Assembly: GCA_032433595.1 (NCBI GenBank) | Contig: JASWJB010000072.1 | Location: forward strand, 1 to 64,000 | Reading direction: 5' to 3' | Origin: Conoideocrella luteorostrata | Lineage: Eukaryota > Ascomycota > Sordariomycetes > Hypocreales > Clavicipitaceae | Length of the DNA stretch: 64,000 bases | Shown here: in pieces, positions 10,923-23,716 of the stretch | Layout of the letters: each line of letters opens with the position of its first letter | How positions within the stretch are numbered: the stretch's first letter is position 1 | Notes under the pieces: generated by a model | The model's database searches: none | The model's input: only the letters and a program-made list of their open reading frames with translations | What the model was told of the DNA's origin: nothing | Translations under genes and position numbers: made by a program

Positions 10923-13900
10923 ATGTCAGACGAGAGAGAATTCTCGTCTTTCGACGAGACAGCATGGAAGGCACAAGATGTTGCCGATGATCAAGAAATT
11001 GCTCGCTTGCTGGAGCAGAGCCAGGATGGCGCAAGTGGCGGTGGGCTCAAGCTCGACGATACGCCCTTCGATCAGACAAACAAGGCCGATGACGCGCAAG
11101 ATTTTGAGGACATCAGTGACGATGATCTTCCCGACGAAGAACCTGGCGCGAGCACGTCAATAGACATGCCAGGGCTCACTGACGATGGAGGCACTAGTAA
11201 CGACGCAGATGATCTCTTTGGAGAAGGCCCGTCCTCACCAACTGACCCTGTCATCGGGCCGCCTTCACCTGCCCCTCGAGTTCGCGATACCGACAACGGC
11301 GATGATTCTCATCCTATCGATTCGAGTCTCAGCTTTTCAGCCATGAACTTTGACCTTGATCCCCATTTTAACGGCGCCGCAAACCAAGACCCCGACATCC
11401 CAGCCCCTGCGGAAACAGTGGAAGATTTACTCAAAGCAACATGGCCTGCTTTCAAAAAAGGGCGTGTCCTGACGTGGAGTGAACTTCTTCCACCAAAGAA
11501 GGCCACATGGAAAGAAAAGAAGCCTGTCAAAAAGCCGAAACATCTTGTCACAAGTAAACTAACTCTGGACTTGTCCGCTGATCAAGAAAAGACGTTTCGC
11601 ATTCCTGGGGCAGCAACTTCCGTCGCAAAGCCCCGGGCCTTGGATATGTCTCTTGCTAGCCTTGTTCGATGTGAAGAGGCTTCAGCCGATCAAGCGGAAG
11701 ATACGTTACAGTTCGACTTGGACCAGGAATCTGATTCTGAAATTATCGAAGGGTTCAGTTTGAGAGATATTGAGCTTGCTTGCGAAGATTGGAACATACA
11801 GATTGCGTCCGTCGAAAGCGAATTCCAGAAGCGAATGATGGCCGAGAGGGAATCAAATAAGCAGAAGAGACCTATTGAGGAACAGGACGCAGAATGGGAT
11901 GCTGAGTTTCTCGGGGACACGACAGACGGACAAGCTCAAAGGCCGAAGAAGAGAAGAGCAATCAGGTTCGGGCTACCAGAGATACCCCGCTATACGGCTC
12001 CTACGTTTGACAATTTCGAGGACACTACGCGACGAGGCGCCAAGCGGGTGCACCTAGACATGAATGACCCTCGTCTTCTTCTTGAAACAGACATGCATCT
12101 TCATGTCAAGCGTCCACGGCTGGATTCCAAAGTAAAGAGGATGGCAAATGGCAATATGGGCCGAGATATTTCGCAGCGCTTCAACATGTCAAATGACGAG
12201 GCTTACGAGTTGCTCAAGGAAAATCATCAGAGCAAAGTACGAGCTACACTTGGCAATATTTCCGTGGAGCACAGCAAGCCTGCCGTCAAACTATCATGGC
12301 CCTACTACAAGGTTAAGCTTGGCGGAACGACAGATGAATACCATCGACCTCGATTTCGCTACAAAAAGTTCGCAGGGCATGCGATTAAGTTCGACAAACC
12401 TCAGCATCACAAACGTAAGTTGATGAAGGGCAAGGCACATGAAGTCTACCGCTTGTCCAAGGATTTGAGTTTGAGCGACAACTCAACAGCTGTACTCTTC
12501 GAATATTGCGAGCCTAGGCCACGGGTTCTCAACAATTTTGGCATGGGCAGCAAACTTATCAATTACTATCGTCGTAAAGACAACAACGAGGATGATCAAT
12601 TACCAAAGCAGGATTTGGGTGAATATCGCATGCTGTTACCTGAAGACCGCTCGCCGTTTTCACTCTTTGGTACTGTTGATGCAGGGGAAACTGTACCCAC
12701 TCTGCATAATGAAATGTACCGAGCTCCGGTGTTTAAGCACACACCCCGAGGCACTGACTTCCTGGTAGTCAGAAGTACTACCGGCGTGGAAGGCTCGAAA
12801 TGGCATCTGCACAAGATCGATCACTTGCACGTGGTTGGTCAGACTTTTCCATCTGTGGACGTCCCGGGCCCCCATAGTAGGCGTGTTACGAACGCGTCCA
12901 AGAATCGCATGAAGATGCTGGCTTTCCGCATGATAAAACATAGCAAGACCGACAACTGCCAGTTGTCAGACATTACCAAGCATATTGCAGAATCAACCGA
13001 CACGCAGAACAGACAGAAGCTCAAAGAGTTTCTCCAATACGATAGAGATAGTGGTGAGAAGGGGATGTGGCGTCTGAAGCCTAATGAGGTGTTGCCAGAC
13101 GAGAACGCCATTCGCGCCATGATAAAACCGGAAGAAGTCAGTCTCTTAGATGCTATGCAGCTTGGTATCAAGGAACTCGAGGATGCTGGATATGACCCCA
13201 GAAATGCAAACATCGACGACGACGTTATGGAGGTGGACGGTGAAGATGATGACGACGACGAAGGGGGGAGTAAAGTACCAAAGGCAGCCAGAAAAGCAGC
13301 AGAAAAGCAGGAAGAGACACTTGCTGACAAAATGGCACCGTGGAAAACGACCAAAGCCTTCATTGATGCATGTGCTCAAAAAGCTATGCTTCAGCTACAC
13401 GGCGAAGGTGACCCGACAGGTCATGGGCTCGGTTTCAGTTTTATCAGGACATCTATGAAAGGTGGATATATCGAGGCCGTCCAAGGACCATTGGCCACTT
13501 CGGCAGACGCCATGGAACGTGAGAAGCGCGCTAATGGCGGCCACGCCTACAACGTCAAGAAACAGCAGGCGATGTACGAAGAAGGTATCAAGGAGATTTG
13601 GGAGAAACAGAAGGCGACGCTGTCCGACCCCCAGGGACACGATGACAAGGATGTTGTGGCCACCGAAGATGAGGATGATCGATTTAATGTGCATACAGCC
13701 GCAACTCCGGCGCAATTTGATGAAGGTGCTAGTCAAATTAGTGGTTTCACATCGTCCAGCCGCCATCTCAAGAAAGCCATCCGGATTACAAGAGAGGTTC
13801 GCCTGCCAGACGGAACCACTCAACCACGAATCGAAGTGGTACACGATCCTGTCGTTATTTCGCAGTATATGAAGCGAAGAACGGAGGCGGACTTGGAAAT

Positions 13901-14915
13901 CAAAGAGTACGTGACCAAGACCATATGCCAAAGACGTCGGCCGGAGCCCCCAAAGGTTTGGAAGGGGTTGCCAAAGCCAGTCAAGGCATTGCACAAGTGG
14001 GCGTGCCTACGTGACATGATTCTGAAACCAAGAGGACAGCCAGTGCCGTCTCCAGGTTCATTCACAGATGTTATTGGATTGGAGTTGAGGGCATCTGCTT
14101 ACGTTTATCTATCCACAGCATCTACAGCTCCAGGCCTACGGGCAATGCCGATCATGACCGTCTTGCAGGCATTAGGTAAGAACAGATTATTCCGTCTCTG
14201 TGGAGCAAAGCATAGTATGTGTTAACAATCTACTCTAGAATCAAAAAGGAGCTTGAACGACTTGAGAAGAACAAGGCCAGACGACAAGCCCGAGAGCAAC
14301 AAAAAGAGTTGCATAATAAGGCCAACCTTGGCGACGCTGGCTCTCCAGGAGCTGTCGACAAGGTCCCGACAGGGACAACTCGAAAGTGTGCCAACTGCGG
14401 ACAAGTTGGACACATCAAAACGAACAAGAAGTATGGAACCCCTTATTACTCCTCCTCCATTTCCATTTTTTGATTGGTATTCTGCCGCAATGAGCGACGC
14501 TGGTAGGGAGAGCAACAAGAGAAAGGGAAAAAGCATCTTGCGCCGAAAGATGGAGGATTCAGATCGTAAGCGCTTAGCCATGGAGCGAGTTGCTCTCCGG
14601 CAAGCGAAAAAGCATGACAAAGAAGAAGAAAAACGAGCGGCCCAGCAAGAGCGCCTTGAGCAGAGGCAGCAAGCAGCCAGAGTAAAAGAGCAGAAGCAGT
14701 TGGAGGAAGAGCGTCTCCGAGAGAAAAAGAGGATGCAGCAGGAGAAGATACGACTAGAGAAGCGCCGTCAAGCCGAACAAGCCAGACAGCGAGCGCTCTT
14801 GGAAAAAGAGGAACGACGACGAAGGCGCCTCGAGTTGGAAGAAGAAAAGCAGCGAAAGAGAGATGAGAAGGCGAAAGCTCGCCCCAAGTTCAACTACGGA
14901 AGCTGCCGAGCGTGA
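10923..14915 (+). CDS. TAF1: TFIID subunit 1 (TAF1)
   Basis: TAF1 is the scaffold subunit of general transcription factor TFIID. The proposed model has four exons: 10923-13906, 14119-14175, 14239-14430 and 14507-14915, giving 1213 residues. The N-terminus is acidic, like the TBP-binding TAND region. The first exon then holds the large conserved central domain (DUF3591), with segments such as GTDFLVVRSTTG and LWHLHK-type motifs. The second exon restores the conserved RPTGNADHDRL segment, reached through a GTACGT donor and a CACAG acceptor; reading straight through at 13907 gives an unrelated tail. Exon 3 carries the zinc-knuckle start C1064-X2-C1067-X4-H1072. Exon 4 is a very charged Arg/Glu/Gln coiled coil without the usual continuation of the knuckle. 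I am confident in exons 1-3 and unsure of exon 4, which could instead be a retained or alternative end. Confidence 0.88.
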
Positions 14916-15634
14916 TTAGTGTCACATGCCTAAGGGCACATACGCTGCTTGCTACTAACCTGTTGCCTCCCTTCCAGAAACAGTTTTGCTCATTGAGGTG
15001 GAATAGCATGCGATATACATTTACTCTGAAGACACGTTTGGCTGACACTTTTTACGACTCAGGCTATGTCCATTGCTTAACGGTACGATGAAAACGGACA
15101 ACGGCGCAGCGGAGCATGGCGGTTTTGGTAATTACAGTGCTCCAACCATGTCTGCAGCATCGCCCGACGCGTAAGAACCAACAGGATGGATATTAGGGAC
15201 CGGCAGCGTCGGCACGGGTCGGTGTCAAGTGGGTGGGCAAGACGGCCTCATGTGTTTTGGGGTGGTTTTTTTTTTTTTTCTTTTCTTTTTTTCTCTAATT
15301 TTCTGGGATGGAGGTGACCTAATACGGTGGTCAGGCAGAAGAATACTCTGCACAAATATTGCGCGGCGTACTGGCGTTCAGGGCATACAAATGCCGTATT
15401 GCTGGCTAGGTTATATTGGCTTTGAACGGTAGGCAGCTACAGGGACCAGCTTACTCCGTATATGGAAGGGGAATACCATTTTGCTTGATACGAATTGCAT
15501 TGCAGTATGTGCTATTATTGTGTGATTGCCTTGAGTGACGCCTGTCATCGCAGCTAACAAGCGCCTTGTCGACGCTTGCATGTACATATGTTTTGTCGAC
15601 CCAAGGCACACACACCCATCACTCACGTATACTT

Positions 15635-15847
15635 GTGCCTGACACAACCAGCAACGCTCCGTAAACTCTGTGAAGGGCTCCTACAGAGACCTTCCGTACT
15701 TCGTAGAATCTTACTTATAGCAAGATCAAATGATCTAACAGGTTGCTCTTCAATTATTGCGCTACTGTGCGCTTCAACAACGGAACTCAGTCATAATGGG
15801 CAGCGGAGCAGAGTTCCTAACAAAGATATACTTCTTGAACTCGGAGG
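15635..15847 (+). repeat. Dispersed repeat family 1, copy A
   Basis: This aligns along its length to 48003-48226 in the same orientation, starting at the shared GTGCCTGACAC and ending near TCGGAGG/TTGGAGG. Landmarks such as ATCAAAT, ATAATGGG/ATGATGGG and GCAGAG are kept. Many differences are transitions. The class of element is unknown. Confidence 0.55.
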
Positions 15848-17390
15848 AAATTTTCTTGAATTGATGATGATGCGCCCATGAGTGGAATGAGCCTCCTACT
15901 TGTAGCTCTATCATTTGATCTGACCGATTTAATCAAGTCCAAAACCTCACGTGAACTCTCCCGAGCGCTTCAGCGGTGTGCGCCTCTTGGGACAAATACC
16001 CGCCGCCATGGTGGTCGCCAACATCGGGCCTGAGCTATGCAATGCGTAGGGATTCTTCTGAAGAGAGACGCGTATGTATACGCCACTGAAGAAAACTCGC
16101 TACGTCATGAATTTACGAGTGCTTCATGCGCACATGGTTCGGTCCCGGCCCCGACGACCCTGTGTGTCTTCGGATGGAAGCGCCGGATTAAATGGTGCTT
16201 AGGGCTGTGAGAGAAACAGCGCCGGGAAGCTGCTTGTTGACGCTTAGATTACTCGGGTTGGGCTGAATAATTGTATTCTTTCTTCTCTCTCCGTCAAATA
16301 CAGCATTGGTAGAGTGAAAGTGCCGCCCTGAAAGACATTACTTGATAGTCCTCCAACAAGGTGAAGAAGGGTGGGTGGGCTGCTGGTGCTGGTTCGCATG
16401 CGATGTGCGTTATGCATTATAGGGTAGCAAGGAGGGGGGTAGGTACGATAAAGGCGGCGAGACGACCAGCCTTGGGGTTGAAACTTCAGATGGGAATCGT
16501 GCTTGACCCGGAGATCTCGGCCGGACATGCGGTGCCTGGGTAGTTGCAGACACTGTCCGATACTATTTACGGATATCGTGGATGCGGAGACATACATGGA
16601 TTGCACACAATACCTGCACAGCACAGCACAGTACGGACCGGAGCAGCCGCCATTGAGAATTCGCATGGAGGAGTAGCGACGGAGACCAAGCTCGGGCCGC
16701 ATCTAGTGACTTGCTTGACACAATCGAGGAAGCTACGGCAAGCCCATGATGGTATTCCCTGCTAGAACCTCGAGGACTTTTGGAGAGCAGGCAGAACCGT
16801 TCGTTGGGTAACAAAATAACCTCAGGCTAGATAATCTACGAGAGTTCTCCGGAGCACTCTCCGTACACAGCCAATCAAAGGAGAGGTGGTGATTTGACAA
16901 GTCGAGTTATTTTTAGATGGCCTGGTTGGAGTTGGAGAGGAGGGGCGGGCCACCCCAGGCCAGGTTGCCAGACGGACGCCAATCGACCGCCCGAAGGTGA
17001 CTTCTACGCATGGAGTAGTAACCGGGAAACTGCTGTCTTGGAGGGGGCAAGTCATGGAGTAGTGCATAGTTATTTGACTGGCGCTTGGCGGACTTGTCAT
17101 CCGCAACTCCTGTGCATCCATCTTGTTCAGCTGGCATGCGCGAGCGCTAACTCCTTGCTGCACGCACGTCGTTGTCGCCGTCGTTGGGCGAAAGCGAGGC
17201 TCCCTCTCGGCCGCCTTACCATCAACTTGACAGCCGCAGCGGGATCCAGCAGCGGCTGAGCTGACAGTACATAACGCTAGACAGAAAATCTGCATTGTTG
17301 GTTCAGAGCCAGAAATAATGTACAGCAACAGTTCGTCGGATAGTCAGTCACACGCTATCTGCTCCGTAGTAGTTCATCGGGGCGTGCCGT

Positions 17391-19110
17391 ACTCCGTAGT
17401 TAGTCGGGAGTCAGTAAGCTATTGCCAAGGGGGCGGAGCAGGTTGCTGCGAAGAGAACGAGACCCAGCAAAAGCAATCAAGTGTCAAATAACCCAGATAA
17501 TGACTGGATAGAGATACGGGCAAAGCCAAGGACAAGAATCCTACCGGCGCTTAGAATGGGGTGGGTGGAACGTCCTGCGGCAAGAACAGCGAATCTTGCG
17601 CCAGCCTAGGGTGATAAGCGTCAGTCATTATGCGGCAGTGTACTCCGTACCGAGTACGGGAGCATGGAGTAACTACTCCGTAGGATGCACATACTAGTCT
17701 AGTATGGAGTGCTCCGTACTTTGTATGGACGCTGTAAAATGAAAATAAAAATAGTAACCACGTGCGGTCGCAACCTGTTTGTGACAACTACTCCGTAGCT
17801 GGTCTTGAACGGCAACCTTACCCCTGCAGGCTCTGGTATAAAGACCTATTGTACGGAGTACAGCATATGGACCTTTTGATCTGTTGGGGATGTGACAGAT
17901 GTTGTATGTCCCCGTATAATTTAAGTTCACGTCCATGTCCCATTGGCTATCAAAGCGCCCGTGGTGTTCGGGATGCTACTATTTCGTACCAGTCGAGCTG
18001 GGTGCAGCAACCTTGGGTGAGGATTTATGTTGGTGTATTCCATGGCAGCTAACACTTCCTGATGTTGGGGGCAAGGCGGAGGCAAAGCAACCGACTTGGA
18101 GAATCTGCTTCATGGAGTCCTCAGGGGGTTAAAAGTAAAATAAATTAAAACAAAGCAAGCTTAAATTAAATTCAGGAAGCATCCGTCTCGCGACGTGAGA
18201 AATGGCGCTAATGGTTCACACGTTGCATTGCCGTTCATGGGTGGTAGTAACTTTTGTGACTGACACGGTAGGCGTGCTTTTTGTTAGTAACTTTCATTAA
18301 CGAACCTTCTCATATTTGTGACCTGTCGCTGTACCAGCTTGTGGGGTTACCAGATTAGCGACGTTGGCGACGCCGTAGAACAAGCTGTCTGTCCGCCCCG
18401 GATCGGCAAATGAAGCTCAGCTATGTACTCCGAACTCCGTCAAACCGAACGGCAGGGCATATATGAACTCGTACAAAATGCTGTGACTGGGGAGCAAACG
18501 AGTGATTGCGCACACTAGGAGTTTGCACCGAGCTGCCGTAGACAGTGGCAGCTTCGCCGCAAAGAGAACAATTGCTTACAACTGAACGAGGCTGGGTTGA
18601 AATTATTGCGATGCCCGAGGGAGTTGGCATACGATCTGGTGGAAAGTTGCAATGAACAGGCGGCGATAACAAGGAATGCAAGCGCCAGGACAACTAGAAG
18701 GGACTTCACCACCCACTTGAACCGAGTAGGAGGAAAGAGACGAACTGGAAAGTACGCTAGACAGGGCCCCGTAAAAAATAAAAACAGATGGGAGGAATGT
18801 GTACGGAGTACTCCGTACGGAATACAATACTAGTACGGAGAGCGGACTACGGAATAATGTGATGTGATGAGAGGTGATGTAATGTGCAGTAAGTCCGAGA
18901 CCAAAAGACGGCCCGGTTGCGAGTTTCCGCGATGGAAGAAGAATGCAAATGGTATCATTGAAAATAGAAACAAATGGCTGGCCCTACGAATTGTGATGAA
19001 CGCGCTCGTGCTTGTTGTAGGAAAATCTCAACGGCAGGCAGGCACGCCTTAAGCAGCCAAAGCGCGGAAGCCAAAAGAGGCAGGCCGTACGGAGTAAGGG
19101 TACGGAGTAG
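17391..19110. repeat. Cluster of ACGGAGTA/TACTCCGT motifs
   Basis: About ten copies of ACGGAGTA or its complement TACTCCGT lie here, for example near 17391, 17641, 17675, 17790, 17851, 18801, 19087 and 19101. The copy at 18801-18818 is a perfect 18-bp palindrome (GTACGGAGTACTCCGTAC). Confidence 0.7.
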
Positions 19111-19574
19111 TTAGCTAGCCATTGGATTGGTGCGATGTGAAGAAAACGAGCAACTCGGGCCACCGTGGCTAGTCCAGCCGGGACAATGCCAATTGTTCCA
19201 CTTGTTTGGAGCGTGGAAACCTAGCGCGCAGAGGCGACCAACTCCTTCGAGGCCGCGCATAGGTTGGGGATATAGTTGATCAATTCAAAGTGCAATGCCG
19301 CAAATGGGCGAGAAGAGGCTTGCAGGTACCCGATAGGAGGGATCACGCGCTGCACTGTACTGTTCTCACCATGACACGATACGGTATTCCGTAGCAGTAC
19401 AATGCCACAACCACAATATTGTGCAATACCATTCTGACCCACATGACTGTCAATCAAGACACGGACATGTTATATCCCTTATGCGGAGTGCGTCACGATA
19501 CTGACTGCATAGTGCCGAGCACGGAGCAGAGAGAGACGGGCCACTGCCTTCAAACAAATCAATCACCATGCAAA

Positions 19575-19604
19575 ACACACGGAGACACACGGAGACACAC
19601 GGAG
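19575..19604. repeat. 10-bp tandem repeat x3
   Basis: Three perfect head-to-tail copies of ACACACGGAG. Confidence 0.8.
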
Positions 19605-20363
19605 AGGTTGCAAATGGCACAGACCAGCACTGCACACAAAATACTCTAATACAATACTACGACCATCGTACCTGGTGCGCCTTGTTCATCCCGATTCATT
19701 AGTCTTGTGGTTTGTCGGAGGCTCTGACGCTGGGCCGGCTCGCTTCCTGGTCGCGAACTGCGGGCTCGACACGGAGGGCTGTGACCCCTCCAAGAGGAAG
19801 AAAGCTCGAATAATCTGAGGCAGACCGTTGAAGAGGTATCACAGACGGGTGAGTTGTTTGATCAACTTGCGGTTTCAAGGGCTCCTGACGGGCATGGAAG
19901 GGCAGAGCTGGTGGGCTCTTTTCGCTTGTCCTCCTGTCCTGCATGTTGTCTCTCTGAACCGGTTGAAACGCATTTTTCGCATTGCGCAACAAGGATCGAC
20001 AATGTTGACCCCGATTTGAAAATTGTCAGCCCAGGCCCCTGGTTAGTCGTGCGTTAGTCGAGTGGAGGGCCCACACGAGCTCCGGACCCCAATAACCTCA
20101 CCTCAGTAACAAGTGAACAAGCAACAAGCATAGCACTAGTGCTGGTACGGCAGAACTCTGTAGCAGACGACCGACAGGTACTTCCGCAGCTAGCAGGTCT
20201 AACGGGCGAGCAACCGCAGCACATAGCCACACAGCCGACAGCCAGCAGCAGCACCTTCCCCTCGTCGAGCTGCTGCCAGATTGCGGCAAGCCGCAGTGAG
20301 TTTCCCCACCTGGGAAAGTTGCGGCCACTGGCGATTCCCCACTCCCTTCTACCAACTGCACAA

Positions 20364-20416
20364 CCCGCTGCCCACCCGCTGCCCACCCGCTGCCCACCCG
20401 CTGCCCACCCGCTGCC
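20364..20416. repeat. 11-bp tandem repeat, about 4.8 copies
   Basis: Consecutive copies of CCCGCTGCCCA. They lie roughly 1.1 kb upstream of the rlmA start codon. Confidence 0.85.
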
Positions 20417-21488
20417 TTCACTGCTGCCCATCCATGTGTGTGGGCTGTGCTGTGCTGTGCTGCTGTGCAGTCTTTGGCTTGCTCTCTCCTCTCTTCTGTC
20501 TATTGTCTGTCTGTCTGTCTGGCTAGTTCGCTGGTCTGTCATCCACCTCGCCCACGCCCATAGCCTTTCTTCTCCTCGAAGCCGCTCCGACTTCTTTTCC
20601 CTCCCCTCCTCCCCCCTTCCGGACTGAACATTGATCACGTCTATTATTAGAAGCCTCCAACGCCAGATCCAGCCCCATCCTGCACCGCTACCTACTTTGT
20701 CGCCAAAACTCGTAGGTAATTAATGTGCCAGGCACTGGACCTTATTTCGATTTACAGGGTCTCCAAAACTCGAGCCGCAGTCGAGCTTGTGTCGGCATAG
20801 CAGCCGTTGCGACCCTCCGCTGCGCTTCGCTTCCTTGGCTGCGAAACTCTTCACAATCTTCGCCCGTTCAAATTGCTCACTACTAAACTTGCCCAAAACA
20901 CAACGTACCAACACATCCGCCAATAATCGCCCGGCGCTCTTGAATACACGCCGTCTCCTATTCAATCATACTGGAGACTCGGCGCCTTTTTGTTTGCCAG
21001 AATTCTCTCGCCCTCGTGCGTCACAGGTCGGGCCTGTTTCTCTTGGTTCCCTTTTATTTTATTACTGGGGCCCTGTAAGCGTACATAATAGAACATCTCG
21101 CCCTTCCTCTCCCGGTTGTCTCACCGTTGCCACTTTTCTTTTTCTTGCTTTGGCTCGCATCCTGCGGCTGTTGACTCGACATTTCCCATTGTCAAGAAAG
21201 TTGCGGCGCTGTCACCCTCAGCGACAGGGCATCATACGGGCTTGCGCACTCGTGCATCTCCCCATCTCCAACGTCAGCAGGGCTGCTTATCCCTGAATCT
21301 AGCGGCAGCTTGTGCTCGGAGCCATTGAGTCTCTGGCCTGGAATACTCACGTCCGTCTTGCCGTGGCGACGACACCAACCTCGAAAGCGGCGCACTACGA
21401 GCTGCCCTCTCTACGGGCGCGCGCGCGCAACGGCACACTCGCAAGCACGCTCGATCAAAGCCGTGCTTAGGCGCGCAATCGTGTCGCC

Positions 21489-22354
21489 ATGGGCCGCAGA
21501 AAGATTGAGATTAAGGCTATCAAAGATGATCGAAATCGATCAGTGTACGTTCCCATGTATGCTCCTTGCGCATCATCAGCTCGACACTAACTATACTCGC
21601 AGAACCTTCCTGAAACGAAAGGGCGGACTCTTCAAGAAGGCACACGAATTATCCGTCCTCTGCTCGGTCGATGTCGCCGTTTTTATTTTCGGAAACAACA
21701 AGAAGGTGTACGAGTATTCGTCTACCGACATGCGAGAACTGATTACCAGATATCAATATGTGAGTAAGGCGTCAGCTTGACCGCTATCAGGCCACGAGAT
21801 GATATTAGTGTATTTGAGATGAATGATGCGGAAATGCTGACGCTGAGTTACAGCATGGCGGTCCAAATGAACACAAAGGACCTGGAGATTTCAACGGTGG
21901 GAACGATGACGACGATGACGACGACGGTGATGGAACTCCTCCCCGAGGCCATGACGGCCCGGAGCACCAAATGATGCCTCCACACTTCCACGGTCATGGC
22001 CAGCCACCATTTCCTCAGATTCGTCACCATACTCCCTCGGCATCACCGCCTATCCCAAACGGTGGCCATTTTCACGTACATCCAAGCCATCCCGCCCACC
22101 CTGGACCTCGAGTAAATACCCCGCAGCCCGCCATGATATCTAGACCTGGCTCAAGAAACGATGTGCGAAGGGTAGGACCTAATATGGTTTCCCAACCCCC
22201 TGGAACACATCCTGGAATTACCTACATGCCCACTCCTCCCATCTATCAACCATCTAGTCAACCTGGTATGCATGGCCAACCACCACCGCCGCCGCCGTAT
22301 CCATATCCGCCTCAACAGCACCAACCACAGCAACAGCAACAACAGCACCACCAC

Positions 22355-22431
<77 letters not shown>

Positions 22432-22470
22432 ACAGCCGCCGCCTCCTCCACCACCGCCGCCACCGCCACC

Positions 22471-22502
<32 letters not shown>

Positions 22503-23716
22503 CTTATGTGGAAGATCGCCGGCCTTCGGTTCCTCCAGGATATGCTCCACAACCTCCACCACCACACGGCGTTCCTGTCATAATGCGAACAGAACCTCCA
22601 CCATCCCACCATAACAGCCACCAACAAATGCCTCCTTTACACCCTGGACAACACATCTCAGTCCCTCCGCAACCTGATCGACGGCCTCAAGAGCCCCAAC
22701 CGCCTCCACCATTTGATGCTAAGACAGAGCCGCCACAGCCATCGCTATTAAGCACAGATACAGCTATTAAGAAGTTGCCTCAGAGAAAGACTCACAGTAT
22801 TTTTACTCCAGTTGAGGAGAACCGGTCGATCTTGTCACAACATCTGGCCTCATTTGCAAGCGAGCCGCCAGGCGCCAAGTCGGAGCCAGGCGCCGCTGGT
22901 ATCAATCGGTCCCAGTCTGTGGACGTTTCGGCGCGTGGAGGACCGTCAACGTCACCGCAACTAAAACGATCAAGCACTCAGAATAGCTTGGAAAAAGCTC
23001 GGGCTGCCTCAGTATCATCTGGTCCAGATAGCGCGTTTACTCCTCCTTCAAGATCAAACAGCCTCCAAATCGGTGGTCCTGGCGGAGCGTCCCGACCAAG
23101 AGGACCTCGACTCACCGTTCAAATTCCGGACGGTGCATCTGAACCTGGCAGTGCCGGTGCCGAGTCAAAGTCACCTCATGGCTCCGCCATCACACCAACG
23201 CAGGCTCCAAGACACAATTCGGTTGTCTTGCCACCACCTTCACCATCGACCTCTGCACTGCTCTCTGCAGGTGCCACTGGTCCACCAAATCCATTCGCTC
23301 GACCGCCGCCGCAGCAAAATGTCAATGGCGAAACGCCTGTGTCTGCACTACCGTCTCGATTTCTCAACCATGAATTTCTGCCCAGTCCCAGCAGCTTTTA
23401 CCCAGAGTGGAATTTTCGTGGAAATGACAGTAACACTTTGCCAAGTCCACTGAACTTTGCCACGCCTGTTGTAGGCACGGGACCGAGCTTTCTACGAGAT
23501 GAAAATCAAGGCGGTACAAGTAACAACAGTAATAGCAGTGCAGCATCAACTGTGGCTACAACAGCGAGCATTGCGGCGACAAGCGGCGCGTCATCCAATT
23601 CGGGTGGTGCACCAGGGTTGACAAAACGCAAGAGTCCAGACTTCGAAGCTGGGAGCCAGAATGAAAGGCACGCGGGAGCAGGTGAAGTCAAGAGAGTCAA
23701 AGTAGAGTACGCTTGA
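21489..23716 (+). CDS. rlmA: MADS-box transcription factor, RlmA/Rlm1 type
   Basis: Three exons (21489-21544, 21603-21759, 21854-23716) with introns of 58 and 94 nt give 691 residues. The spliced N-terminus [20 protein letters not shown] followed by [19 protein letters not shown] is a MEF2-class MADS box (residues 1-57), needed for DNA binding and dimerisation. RlmA/Rlm1 acts downstream of the cell-wall-integrity MAP kinase and activates wall-synthesis genes. After the MADS/SAM-like part comes an Asp run, then Pro/His-rich sequence and a very long polyQ region at about residues 225-295, broken by a proline run. The rest is Ser/Pro-rich and ends in a basic stretch (KRKSPDFE), with SP sites suitable for MAP-kinase phosphorylation. 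The junction [14 protein letters not shown] supports the second intron: its alternative acceptor at 21790 gives a stop after three codons. Confidence 0.93.
22309..22500. repeat. CAG/CAA-rich coding microsatellite (polyQ)
   Basis: Mixed CAG and CAA codons encode two Gln runs separated by a CCG/CCA proline run inside rlmA. Mixed codons suggest the tract is an old, selected one rather than a recent pure-repeat expansion. Confidence 0.95.

Larger units (their letters stand above)
14916..21488. other. Gene-poor 6.5-kb region upstream of rlmA
   Basis: No frame here looks coding. It holds a dispersed repeat fragment (15635-15847), a poly-T tract near 15268, a cluster of ACGGAGTA-type motifs (17391-19110) and short tandem repeats (19575-19604 and 20364-20416). 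The last 1.5 kb is CT-rich and probably includes the rlmA promoter and a long 5' leader. Open frames at 20054-21296 overlap on both strands and are composition artefacts. Confidence 0.55.

Noticed and set aside
13907..14225. Read-through end of the first TAF1 exon to a stop at 14225
   Set aside because: The tail is unrelated to TAF1, whereas splicing from GTACGT at 13907 restores the conserved RPTGNADHDRL segment in phase with the next exon.
19575..20416. Tandem repeats considered as a CRISPR-like array
   Set aside because: The units are 10-11 bp and directly abutting, without spacers. They are simple minisatellites in a eukaryotic genome.
20054..21296. Long overlapping frames on both strands upstream of rlmA
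   Set aside because: They are low-complexity, CT- and GC-skewed sequence with no splice logic or family signal.
22151..22627. Leu/Trp-rich and Ala-rich minus-strand frames
   Set aside because: They are complements of the rlmA CAG/CCG repeats.
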